From Winogradskyella sp. (GTDB lineage: Bacteria; Bacteroidota; Bacteroidia; Flavobacteriales; Flavobacteriaceae), in NCBI RefSeq assembly GCF_025210595.1, contig NZ_JAOARH010000031.1:1-64000 (forward strand): a stretch of 64,000 bases of DNA, read 5' to 3'. Positions within the stretch are counted from its first letter, which is position 1. Each line of letters starts with the position of its first letter. The position numbers and the translations under genes are program-made. The notes beneath the pieces are model-generated. The model saw only the letters and a program-made list of their open reading frames with translations. It searched no databases and had not been told where the DNA came from. Below, in pieces: positions 28,556-36,260 of the stretch.

Positions 28556-29263
28556 ATGGTTAAATACGTTCCTATTCAACTAATCCAACATTCTTTAAAA
28601 GAAAACATCACTAAGCCTCTGAGACTCTATATTTATCTTAAGAATGAATCAAGAAACGGCATGGTTAAATACACTGACATAGTTTCTCAGAAAACTTTAA
28701 CATACTTGGCAATCAGCAAAAGAACTAGCTATCGTCATTTGGCTATTTTGATAGGTTTAAATTGGGTAAACAAGGATATACATGGGAATCTATTTTTAAG
28801 AAGTTGGAAGCGACTAGAGATAACAACTGGACTTAGGTTCACCTCTAAGGTGGAATTTCATCAAAACTATATTATCAAAGATGCCTTTTTAGGATATTTT
28901 ATGGGTGCTGTAATCTCTTATCAATGTAAGCTTAAAAAGCACATTGAATGGAAGGAGCGAAAAAAAGGAGGCTCATTACCAATCCTTGATTTACAGTACC
29001 CTATTTCAATTTCTTATTTATCAAACTTATTAAAAATCCCAGCCTCTACTGTTCAATCTTATAAAATCTTAGCAATTGAAAACGGTTTTGTTATTCGAAT
29101 CAAAAAGAATGAGAGAGTCAAAATAATTAACAAGAATTTGAACATTAGGGAATTACGGAAGAATTGGGCAGAAAACTCATTCCCTATTTACCATAAAGGC
29201 TCATTAATAATAGTACACCCTGATAATTTTAAGCCATGTCTCCGCTTCAAAAGATATCGATGA
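28556..29263 (+). CDS. hypothetical island protein with winged-helix features
   Basis: 235 residues, 14 bp after the excisionase-like gene. Two segments look like helix-turn-helix units: LTYLAISKRTSYRHLAILIGL (about 50-70) and SISYLSNLLKIPASTVQSYK (about 140-160). A DNA-binding or replication-related role for the element is plausible but unproven. It has no known catalytic motif. Confidence 0.65.
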   Translation: MVKYVPIQLIQHSLKENITKPLRLYIYLKNESRNGMVKYTDIVSQKTLTYLAISKRTSYRHLAILIGLNWVNKDIHGNLFLRSWKRLEITTGLRFTSKVEFHQNYIIKDAFLGYFMGAVISYQCKLKKHIEWKERKKGGSLPILDLQYPISISYLSNLLKIPASTVQSYKILAIENGFVIRIKKNERVKIINKNLNIRELRKNWAENSFPIYHKGSLIIVHPDNFKPCLRFKRYR

Positions 29264-29308
29264 CAAAATCTGTTACAATAATAAAAGGATTATATATAAA
29301 TAAATACA

Positions 29309-29538
29309 CTAACAATAAAATGTAGAGTAAATGTTAGCTTTAACAACAACATCATTATTCAACCAAGATTTTATTTCAGTTAAAAAGTTTCCCTTAATGA
29401 AGTTCCATAGCCATCAACTGAGGAGCAGTAAATATTAGAACTTGAAACACCAATTTTTTTAAATATGTCAATAAGAATTTCCGCATAAAAAACATCTGTG
29501 TGATTATGACTTATAAATACTTTCGTGTTTGAATTCAT
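29309..29538 (-). pseudogene. frameshifted and truncated TIR-domain gene
   Basis: From the ATG at 29538 a 52-residue frame reads KVFISHNHTDVFYAE, then IGVSSSNIYCSSVDGYGTSL, both typical of bacterial TIR domains, and stops at 29380. Adding one T to the T5 run at about 29383-29387 would let the frame continue as FLTEIKSWLNNDVVV to a stop at 29309, the expected next part of such a TIR domain. The rest of the domain is missing. It starts 13 bp after the caspase gene on the same strand, so it was probably the third gene of that operon. Confidence 0.7.
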
Positions 29539-29551
29539 ATTGATGCTTTTC

Positions 29552-30541
29552 CTAAATTCTATTGTTTTTCACCATCCTCCAGAAGTACTGTCCCAGCGAA
29601 GTAAGTTCACAGGATTTGTTATCTCTTGCTGCTTGATATAGATATTTAACCCCATTTACCTTTAATAACCCTAAACTGTAATACTCTCGCAAGTACTCCA
29701 TAACCTTAATATTGGTTTCATTATTAGATCCCAGAGATCTTTCATATGAATTATCTAGAATATACTTAGTATCACTTTTAGTAAAATATTCAATCAGCTT
29801 TCTTAAAACACTGAATTCTATTTTAGGTTTACATTTTCTTATAGTTACCATCTTGGATACGTGAGATTTAAAAATTGGTCTTTGTTCCCATGTATTTAAA
29901 AGTTGATCCACATAATTATATACCCTTGAAACATTAACATTTCCCAAAATATCTGCTCCTCCTCCTCGTAAGGCTTGATAAATAATAGACGTAAATACAC
30001 CTTGACCGTCAGAGTTTTCCATGGAATATTGCGTATCCCTGCTAGAAGTAAGAATTGACACCCCTTCACGTAACAATGCTTTTCGGTAACCTATTCCTTT
30101 TATATTTCCTAAATGCCCGCTATGACAACAATCTAAAATTAAAATCACTTCTCTGACTTTAGAAGAATTCGCCAATGCTATCACCTCATCTAAAGAAACA
30201 CCTTCTAGATATTTTCGAGCATCCTGAGTTACTAAGTAACTACCAATATCTGTTGCTGCACCATGACCTGAAAAATATAATACAGCTATTTCTGCTTCTT
30301 GTTGAAGTAAATTGAAAATTTCCTTTTTCAATCTCGTTACTGTTATTTTATTTCTCGAATTCTCTTCAGAAACCAATAACTTACAATCAAAATTCACACT
30401 ATCATCATCATTTCGGCTCAAAACCTCATACATGTGCATTGCATCATTAATACAACCATCCAAAGGACTTCTATCATAATGATTTATGCCCACTATCAAC
30501 GCTCTTCTCATATCATTCTGATTAGAGTTGATTTTCTTCAT
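29552..30541 (-). CDS. caspase-like protease (peptidase C14 family)
   Basis: 329 residues. The p20-like core has ALIVGINHYDRSPLDGC (about 14-30), catalytic His93 in YFSGHGA and catalytic Cys139 in LDCCHSGH, with the S1-pocket-like loop GVSILTSSRDTQYS. After about residue 225 comes a separate domain of about 100 residues with winged-helix character ending in YFWRM, a likely sensing or partner-binding part. The gene overlaps the gasdermin-like gene by 20 bp; a start at Met11 (30511) would remove the overlap. Bacterial gasdermins are activated by such linked proteases, and TIR-activated caspase-like proteases are also known, so it probably is the executioner of this cluster. Confidence 0.9.
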   Translation of the reverse strand: MKKINSNQNDMRRALIVGINHYDRSPLDGCINDAMHMYEVLSRNDDDSVNFDCKLLVSEENSRNKITVTRLKKEIFNLLQQEAEIAVLYFSGHGAATDIGSYLVTQDARKYLEGVSLDEVIALANSSKVREVILILDCCHSGHLGNIKGIGYRKALLREGVSILTSSRDTQYSMENSDGQGVFTSIIYQALRGGGADILGNVNVSRVYNYVDQLLNTWEQRPIFKSHVSKMVTIRKCKPKIEFSVLRKLIEYFTKSDTKYILDNSYERSLGSNNETNIKVMEYLREYYSLGLLKVNGVKYLYQAARDNKSCELTSLGQYFWRMVKNNRI

Positions 30542-31337
30542 TTAAAAAAGATTTAAGATCCAAGGCCTTTAATTCAATCCTTTCTTCATTAAAGTTTTCC
30601 TCAATGGCAGGGTTGGAATCAAAGCTCATATCTTTCTCCCTTGCAAAATCCTTTTTCTTAAACCTTATCACATCCATAAATATAGTGACATCATCTGACC
30701 AATCCTTAAACAGCACATTACCACTAAGCTTTTCACGTTTTAACTTTGTATTTAGACTTAATTGAGAGGCATTTCTTGAATTAAGGTTTTCTACATCTCC
30801 TCCCAATACTAATTCAGATTTTTTTGAATTAGAAAAAGCAACCAGTGCCTTCTTTGCAGTGGTTACTGATGTTACTAAATAAGTATCCTTCCAAACAAAC
30901 TTACTTTCATTATTCATCACGGTATTTTCAAGCTCATGAATATTATTGAGAGATTGTGTTGTACATTCAATTGCTTGAAAAAAAATGGCTCCTTCCTTAG
31001 AGAAAGAAATTTTCACTTTGGCTTCTGCTTTAGGTAATATGTCCGATCCTGGATCTCCTTTCCCATTTAACTCAAAATCAAAATCTAAAGAGTCATTACT
31101 CTTAAATTCATAAGTATCAGGTGAGTTATCATCATCAAAGACATCGTAGTTCACTTTTAATCCTGATAAATCTGTAATTTTCTTAAAACTCCCAAAAGGT
31201 GCCGTTTTAAAAAAACTTTTACCTTCAGGGAATTGCAGAATATCACCAACTTGTACACTTGAGCCAGGTAAAACGACTGCAGCTTTACCTATTTGACTTA
31301 CTATTTTTTTTGAATAATCAATATGTAGTTTAGACAT
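30522..31337 (-). CDS. gasdermin-like pore-forming protein, candidate
   Basis: 271 residues, no signal peptide and no membrane helix. The order of segments follows the gasdermin N-domain: an N-terminal helix with KKIVSQIG..VVLPGSSV (11-28), like the Q(V/L)(G/D)..G.L(V/I)PV.S start of animal gasdermins; a strand AKVKISFSKEGAIFFQAIEC (106-125); a strand pair DTYLVTSVTTAKKALVAF (151-168); and VLFKDWSDDVTIFMDVIRF (208-226). A 40-residue acidic tail (231-271) could be the removable inhibitory end. Size and the overlapping downstream caspase gene match bacterial gasdermin operons. Against it: no Cys near the N-terminus (the lipidated residue in several bacterial gasdermins) and no profile search was possible. 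The alternative is an unrelated beta-rich protease substrate. Confidence 0.55.
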   Translation of the reverse strand: MSKLHIDYSKKIVSQIGKAAVVLPGSSVQVGDILQFPEGKSFFKTAPFGSFKKITDLSGLKVNYDVFDDDNSPDTYEFKSNDSLDFDFELNGKGDPGSDILPKAEAKVKISFSKEGAIFFQAIECTTQSLNNIHELENTVMNNESKFVWKDTYLVTSVTTAKKALVAFSNSKKSELVLGGDVENLNSRNASQLSLNTKLKREKLSGNVLFKDWSDDVTIFMDVIRFKKKDFAREKDMSFDSNPAIEENFNEERIELKALDLKSFLNEENQL

Positions 31338-31362
31338 AATTTGTAGAATTTATAATTAAACA

Positions 31363-31370
31363 CTACAAAT
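31363..31370 (-). promoter_or_regulatory. promoter-like box of the gasdermin/caspase unit
   Basis: The minus strand reads ATTTGTAG, 25 bp before the gasdermin-like start. The 8-mer ending at TTTG matches TAnnTTTG except for its first base. The same ATTTGTAR box occurs at 34496-34503 and 34618-34625, each at a fixed distance from the dyad. Confidence 0.45.
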
Positions 31371-31426
31371 CTTCTATATTAGTAGCTATAATAAAACATC
31401 AGAAATGTTGATTTATTTATTTAATT

Positions 31427-31448
31427 TTATCCTCAATACTGAGGATAA
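31427..31448. promoter_or_regulatory. operator-like dyad, copy 1
   Basis: Perfect 9-bp arms TTATCCTCA and TGAGGATAA around a 4-bp centre, 58 bp (core edge to box) upstream of the gasdermin promoter box. The core ATCCTCAATACTGAGGAT matches 34552-34569 at 16 of 18 positions. There is no T-tract, so it is not a terminator of the preceding regulator gene. It is the likely binding site of the NarL-type regulator encoded next to it. Confidence 0.6.
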
Positions 31449-31456
31449 GAGAAAGC

Positions 31457-32092
31457 TTACAAGTATCCATTATCTATAGCATATTTAACCAAACCTTTTG
31501 AATTTCTTACATTAGTTTTTTCTATAAGATTTCTTCGGTGTGTCTCTACTGTACTGTGAGCAATAAATAGCTTTTCAGAAATAATTGGTGTGGTATCCCC
31601 TATGGCAATTAATTTAAGGACATCAATTTCACGCTTAGTAAGTTGAACATTTTGCGATTCTAAATTCTTTTTCTTTTGACTTAATCTGAAGGTTTTCTCA
31701 ACTTCCCTTCCAAAATATTCATCGCCTTCAGCTATATATTTAATTGCTAAAGCAAGTTCTTCTTTACCTTTATTTTTAAGAATATAACCATCAGCACCAA
31801 TCTCTATTACATTATGAACAAATTTTTCGTTATTGTACATTGATAATATAAGTACTTTAACTTTAGAGAAATCTCGTTTTATAATTTTAGTGACTTCGAT
31901 ACCAGACAACTTTGGCATTTCAATATCTAGAATAACTATATCAACAGGTTGATTTTTAATAAAATCTAATACAGCTTCGCCATCAACAGCCTCACCTACA
32001 ACTTGTATATCATCTTTCTCAGCTAATAAAGACTTAAGTCCATCAATGATAATTTGCTGATCATCAGCAATTAATATGTTAATTTTTCTCAT
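31457..32092 (-). CDS. NarL/FixJ-family response regulator
   Basis: 211 residues. The receiver domain has acidic DD at 10-11, the phospho-acceptor Asp56 in VILDIEMP and Lys in GYILKNKGKEEL. The LuxR-type helix-turn-helix (about 148-205) reads LTKREIDVLKLIAIG, IAHSTVETHRRNL. Regulators of this class bind inverted repeats as dimers. The kinase gene ends 20 bp upstream, so the two form a pair, and dyads that fit such a regulator occur at both promoters of the cluster. Confidence 0.95.
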   Translation of the reverse strand: MRKINILIADDQQIIIDGLKSLLAEKDDIQVVGEAVDGEAVLDFIKNQPVDIVILDIEMPKLSGIEVTKIIKRDFSKVKVLILSMYNNEKFVHNVIEIGADGYILKNKGKEELALAIKYIAEGDEYFGREVEKTFRLSQKKKNLESQNVQLTKREIDVLKLIAIGDTTPIISEKLFIAHSTVETHRRNLIEKTNVRNSKGLVKYAIDNGYL

Positions 32093-32112
32093 TTCTTACA
32101 CCTTATTTATAC

Positions 32113-34212
32113 TTACAGAGGTAAATCAATACTAATAGTAGTGCCATTTCCTTTTCCAGAATCTATACTGAATACACCATTTAAAGAACTTACTCTTGAA
32201 ATAACACTCTTTAATCCCATACCATTATACTCTAAGCTTTCTATATAGTCAAAACCTATACCGTCATCTATAACAGTAAGATTTATTTCATTTGCCCTTT
32301 TAACTAACTGAATACTTACTTCGCTGGCTTTAGCATGCTTAATTATATTATGAATTAATTCTTGAATTATTCCATACAACTCCATTTCTAGTGTATTCTC
32401 CAATCTGTCATCTAAGCCATGAGAAAGTAATTCAATCTTAAAAGTATTTGTACCCTCAATTGTATTTTTCAAGTCTTCTAATGCTGCTAAAAGTCCAAAT
32501 TTCGTCAACACTCCGGAAACCATATTATGTGCAATTTCTCGAACAGCTTCACATGCTTCATCCAATAATGTATTCACTTGTTCATATTGCTCTTTGTTTT
32601 CATCTTTAAGTTTATCTAAACTTTCTTCAACATTTTTATAACGCAACTTAATTACAGACAACATGCTTCCCAAACGGTCATGTAAATCTTGAGCTATTCT
32701 CTTTCTTTCACTTTCTTGACCATTTATCATTGCCTTTATTGACCTCAACTCTTGTTTTTTTAATAGTTCTATATTTTTTTGAATTTCAATTTTCTGATTT
32801 TTCTCTGCTATCTCCTTAGCTTTTCTTGCCTTATAAGCTTTAAATGAAACAAAAAATAATAGTGCCAATAAAATTAAACCACCAATTAGCGTATATAAAA
32901 CTAAGTTCTTCCTTCTGCTCTCAGAAGCCAACCTTAAAATTTTTTCTTGATTTACTTCTTCTTCTTTTCTCAATAGTTTGTTTTTCTCTATCTCATTTTG
33001 GTATTTAGTTTCTATTTTTTCAGCATCTCTGTATTTTTCATCAATACTATCTCTTAGGACAATATGTTTTTCATTATATAAAGATGCATTCTTATAGTCT
33101 TTTAGACTCTCGTACGCCTCTGCTAATGTTATTAAAAGCTCTAATCGTACTATGTCATCTCGATATTTCTTAGTAAGATCTAAGCTTCTATTTAAATAAT
33201 TAAGAGCTTCAGAGAAATTACCCATTTTTCTATACAACTTACCAATATTATAAAAACTAGTTACAAGTTGCTGATTATTTGATGAAGATTCAGCCAGCTC
33301 AATACTTTCTAAGTAATAACCTAGTGCAATATTGAATTCATTTTTTTCTTCATAAATACCCCCGATGTTATTAAGTAAAATCTCTTGATTACTTGCATTA
33401 ATTCCTTTTTTAATGTTTAAACTTTTCTGGTAATAAACAAGAGCACTATCTAAGTCCTTTCGAATGGCATAATTATAACCCAAACTATTATAAACTTTAG
33501 CTATCGAAGAAGATTTTTTTAGTTCGGTATATATTAACTCACTTTTTCTCAAATAAAACAATGCTTGCTCGTCATTACGTAAAGAATTATATAAAACACC
33601 TATATTCAAATAAGATTTAGCTAAATCTGAAGAATTACCTAATTCTTCTCTAACTCTAATACTTTCATGATATGACTCAAGGGCTAAATCAAAAGAATTA
33701 AGACTTTTATATATCGAGGCTATAGTTCCGCAAATTGAAGCTAATAGCTCTTTTTTATTAATCTTTTTACATTTTTCTTTGGCCTCTAGACTAAAACTTA
33801 AGGCCGTTTGATATTCCTCCAGTTTTTGATATACTCGTCCAATCTGTATATTAGCCCTTACCTGCCCGTATATGTTATTGTTTTCCAAATCAATAATTAA
33901 TGATTGTTTATAATAACCAATGGCTTCATAATAATTACTTGCTGTCTTTTCAATAAGACCTAACTTAGATAAGCTTTCTGAAACACCTTTCTTAAAGCCA
34001 ATTGAATCACTAATATTTTTGGCTCTTAGTGCATATGATCTCGCTATTGAATCATTGGACTTGAAATCCGAAGCTAACTTATTTAAAAGATTGACCTTAG
34101 TTGTATCATTTTTTAAGGCATCTAATTCTTCATTAGAATTAGGTTTCTGACCATATAAAATGTTGCAAAAATTAATTAAAAAAAACACCGTAATTATTAG
34201 TTCTTTTTTCAT
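32113..34212 (-). CDS. TPR-containing sensor histidine kinase, NarL type
   Basis: 699 residues from the ATG at 34212 (MKKELIITVFF signal peptide); an ATG at 34251 would place the signal 13 residues inside. A periplasmic array of about eight tetratricopeptide repeats (about 60-400) is followed by a coiled segment, one membrane helix (LYTLIGGLILLALLFFVSF), HisKA_3 with the phospho-acceptor His in RIAQDLHDRLG, and HATPase_c ending in GMGLKSVISRV and GNGTTISIDLPL. It should sense a periplasmic or envelope signal through the repeats. Being inside the island, it may report envelope damage or infection to the defence genes. Confidence 0.92.
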   Translation of the reverse strand: MKKELIITVFFLINFCNILYGQKPNSNEELDALKNDTTKVNLLNKLASDFKSNDSIARSYALRAKNISDSIGFKKGVSESLSKLGLIEKTASNYYEAIGYYKQSLIIDLENNNIYGQVRANIQIGRVYQKLEEYQTALSFSLEAKEKCKKINKKELLASICGTIASIYKSLNSFDLALESYHESIRVREELGNSSDLAKSYLNIGVLYNSLRNDEQALFYLRKSELIYTELKKSSSIAKVYNSLGYNYAIRKDLDSALVYYQKSLNIKKGINASNQEILLNNIGGIYEEKNEFNIALGYYLESIELAESSSNNQQLVTSFYNIGKLYRKMGNFSEALNYLNRSLDLTKKYRDDIVRLELLITLAEAYESLKDYKNASLYNEKHIVLRDSIDEKYRDAEKIETKYQNEIEKNKLLRKEEEVNQEKILRLASESRRKNLVLYTLIGGLILLALLFFVSFKAYKARKAKEIAEKNQKIEIQKNIELLKKQELRSIKAMINGQESERKRIAQDLHDRLGSMLSVIKLRYKNVEESLDKLKDENKEQYEQVNTLLDEACEAVREIAHNMVSGVLTKFGLLAALEDLKNTIEGTNTFKIELLSHGLDDRLENTLEMELYGIIQELIHNIIKHAKASEVSIQLVKRANEINLTVIDDGIGFDYIESLEYNGMGLKSVISRVSSLNGVFSIDSGKGNGTTISIDLPL

Positions 34213-34307
34213 AGATATAAATTGAAAAGAAAAATGTAGGTTATCTAGCAACTTATAGAAAACCTACATTATAATAAAAGTAATAAATTATAAGCAATTA
34301 ATAATCA

Positions 34308-34472
34308 CTAATCTACATCTTCTTCCTCTTCCTCTTCTTGTTTCCCCATTGTTTCACCATCAGGTCGTGGTTTTCCATTTTCACTCCCTGTATCATCAGG
34401 AAGAATTGGAGATTTGTCCTTATCATTTGGAAAGGCACATATCTCATTTTCATTAGTCTGTTCAATTTTCAT
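34308..34472 (-). CDS. small acidic protein, candidate
   Basis: 54 residues (MKIEQTNENEICAF ... KPRPDGETMGK) ending in EEEEEEDVD. It has one Cys, no signal peptide and no membrane helix. It is the first frame after the minus-strand box at 34496-34503 and lies 95 bp before the kinase gene, so transcription of the pair would pass through it. No family is recognised. It could be a leader peptide, a small regulator, or a peptide acted on by cluster proteins; it could also be chance, although promoter position favours a real gene. Confidence 0.5.
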   Translation of the reverse strand: MKIEQTNENEICAFPNDKDKSPILPDDTGSENGKPRPDGETMGKQEEEEEEDVD

Positions 34473-34495
34473 AATTAAAGTCTTTTAAAATTCAG

Positions 34496-34503
34496 TTACA
34501 AAT
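34496..34503 (-). promoter_or_regulatory. minus-strand promoter box of the kinase/regulator unit
   Basis: The minus strand reads ATTTGTAA, 23 bp upstream of the small acidic ORF. It is separated from the dyad core at 34552-34569 by exactly 48 bp. Confidence 0.45.
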
Positions 34504-34551
34504 GTCTAACCAAATGAATCCTAAATCAATAGTCAGAACTTAGTGTTTTAT

Positions 34552-34569
34552 ATCCTCAATATTAAGGAT
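34552..34569. promoter_or_regulatory. operator-like dyad, copy 2, in the divergent promoter
   Basis: ATCCTCAATATTAAGGAT is 16/18 identical to 31429-31446. It lies 48 bp from the promoter box on each side (34496-34503 and 34618-34625), so one bound regulator could act on both directions. Confidence 0.6.
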
Positions 34570-34617
34570 GCAAATACATTATTTCTTAGGATTGACCCAT
34601 ACATACTATGATTGGAT

Positions 34618-34625
34618 ATTTGTAG
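34618..34625 (+). promoter_or_regulatory. plus-strand promoter box of the TIR/patatin operon
   Basis: ATTTGTAG, 24 bp before the first TIR-like gene and 48 bp from the dyad core. The downstream bases (TAGCATTAATAAAATTC) resemble those after the gasdermin box. Confidence 0.45.
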
Positions 34626-34649
34626 CATTAATAAAATTCGAAAAACGAA

Positions 34650-35234
34650 ATGGCTAGAAAATGCTTTATCTCATTTAAAATGGAGGATAAAAAATATAAA
34701 GAATATATCCAGAATAATCTAAATATTGACATGATTGATAAATCACTTAACGTATCAATAGATTCAGATGATATCGATTATATCCTAAGTGTTATCAGGA
34801 GAGATTATCTATCAAAATCAACTGTAACAATTCATTTAATTGGCGCGCACAGCTCAGAAAACCAAGGTACATATGAACAACGCTTCATAAAAAGAGAGTT
34901 ACAAGCATCCCTATATAATGGTAAGGGAAATACAAGGAATGGAATTTTAGGAATAGTGCTTCCAGAAGCCAATAATGCCATCTTTCAGGGTTCTTATCAT
35001 TGCCTTAAATGCGGAAATTCACATAATGTAGTCAAAATAGATAACTCTACAACAATAAGTGAATTCAGTTACAATTATTATATCCCAAATGACAAATGTC
35101 ATCATGATGAAGATGATCGCTATTGCGTTCTGGTTTCATGGCATGAATTTATAAAAAACCCCGAAGCATATATTGAACAAACCTTTCAAAAAAGAGAAAC
35201 TCCTATTGCTGATAAGACTAGAGTAAGACCATGA
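34650..35234 (+). CDS. ThsB-like TIR domain protein (DUF1863 type)
   Basis: 194 residues. It opens with KCFISFKMEDKKYKEYI and carries SKSTVTIHLIGAHS and FIKRELQASLYNGKGN, the pattern of the MTH538/ThsB TIR-like family. Glu83 in KRELQAS is a candidate catalytic Glu of NAD+ processing. A cysteine cluster (C118xxC121, C150, C159) may bind zinc. The end PIADKTRVRP is characteristic of this subfamily as I recall it. In Thoeris, such proteins make a cyclic ADP-ribose signal when phage is sensed. First gene of the operon; it overlaps the next by 4 bp. Confidence 0.85.
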   Translation: MARKCFISFKMEDKKYKEYIQNNLNIDMIDKSLNVSIDSDDIDYILSVIRRDYLSKSTVTIHLIGAHSSENQGTYEQRFIKRELQASLYNGKGNTRNGILGIVLPEANNAIFQGSYHCLKCGNSHNVVKIDNSTTISEFSYNYYIPNDKCHHDEDDRYCVLVSWHEFIKNPEAYIEQTFQKRETPIADKTRVRP

Positions 35235-35698
35235 ATCGTATTATAAAATATATAGCAGGAGGACTCATAATAAATGAAGCTTTAAATTATCTGTTTAAAA
35301 ATAATACTAGCAAACAAAGAAGAATATTCATTAGTCACTCATGGAAGAAAGGGTCAGATGATTACTTGTCCTTAAAGAAGAAACTGAATAAATATAAAAT
35401 TAAAGTTTATGATCATTCTATCCCAGAATTCAAAGCATTCAACGAAAAAAAACAAGAGAAATTAGAAAAGATATTTAGAAATCAAATGTTTTACTGCAGT
35501 AAAATTCTAGTTCTTGGAAATTCTGGCTTAGAAGAGAATTCATTTGTAATGACTGAAATTAAAATTGCCAAGGAATTAAAGAAAGAAATAGTTGCCATAA
35601 AACCATATGGGCAATATAGTATACCGCAGTTTATAAGAAGAAATTCATCTAAAGTAATTGGCAACAACATTAATTCAATAAAAGAAATTCTAAAATAA
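35231..35698 (+). CDS. second ThsB-like TIR protein, membrane-anchored
   Basis: 155 residues. A hydrophobic N-terminal helix (IIKYIAGGLIINEALNYLF) is followed from about residue 32 by a ThsB-like fold: RRIFISHSWKKGSDDYLSLKKKL, KILVLGNSG, and SFVMTEIKIAKELKKEIVAIKP with the candidate catalytic Glu. Its position after the first ThsB-like gene with a 4-bp overlap suggests that the products work together, possibly recognising different triggers. Which trigger cannot be told. Confidence 0.82.
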   Translation: MNRIIKYIAGGLIINEALNYLFKNNTSKQRRIFISHSWKKGSDDYLSLKKKLNKYKIKVYDHSIPEFKAFNEKKQEKLEKIFRNQMFYCSKILVLGNSGLEENSFVMTEIKIAKELKKEIVAIKPYGQYSIPQFIRRNSSKVIGNNINSIKEILK

Positions 35699-36249
35699 TG
35701 GCGATAAATAGAATTAAATCTGCTACAAAATACAACTCAAGATCTGAGTTTTTAAAAAGAAATATAAAATGTGTATTTATTTCATATCAGAATAATGATA
35801 AATCACATGCAAAAAGAGTAGCAGATTATCTTATTGATGCAAGGATCGATGTTTATTTTGACGAATATGATGGAGATTTAAAGTTATCAAATCAAAAAAA
35901 TAATCCTGGAAAAGTAACAAGTGCCTTGACAAAAGGTATTAATAATAGTTCCCATATGCTAGTGCTTGTTTCTCCCACAACCATGAAATCTAATTGGGTT
36001 CCTTTTGAAATTGGTTATGGGTATGATAAAACGGATTTAGCTGTTTTAACCTTAAAGGGAATCTCAAAAGATGACATCCCAGATTATACAAAAACTGCAA
36101 AAATCATAAGAGATATTTATGATTTGAACACTCACATAAGCAATATCAGAGGTGTAAACAAAGAAACCTTAATTAATTCGAATCGCATAAAGGGGCATAA
36201 TAATTACTACCATCCACTCCGTTCATATTTGGATGAATACACTATTTAA
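35698..36249 (+). CDS. TIR domain protein
   Basis: 183 residues, its start sharing the last base of the previous gene. The TIR core covers about 24-140: KCVFISYQNNDKSHAKRVADYL, IDVYFDEYDGD, SSHMLVLVSPTTMKSNWVPFEIGYG, where the Glu in WVPFEIG is the expected catalytic residue. No further domain is fused, so it may be a signal-making or NAD+-degrading enzyme on its own. The last 45 residues (ETLINSNRIKGHNNYYHPL) are a short helical tail. Confidence 0.85.
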   Translation: MAINRIKSATKYNSRSEFLKRNIKCVFISYQNNDKSHAKRVADYLIDARIDVYFDEYDGDLKLSNQKNNPGKVTSALTKGINNSSHMLVLVSPTTMKSNWVPFEIGYGYDKTDLAVLTLKGISKDDIPDYTKTAKIIRDIYDLNTHISNIRGVNKETLINSNRIKGHNNYYHPLRSYLDEYTI

Positions 36250-36260
36250 ACTTCAATGAA

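Noticed and set aside
31427..31448. Terminator of the kinase/regulator unit
   Set aside because: No T-run follows the hairpin on either strand, and the same core occurs in the divergent promoter at 34552.
34650..36249. Canonical Thoeris
   Set aside because: ThsB-like TIR genes are present but no ThsA with SIR2/SLOG or macro domains is seen in the window.
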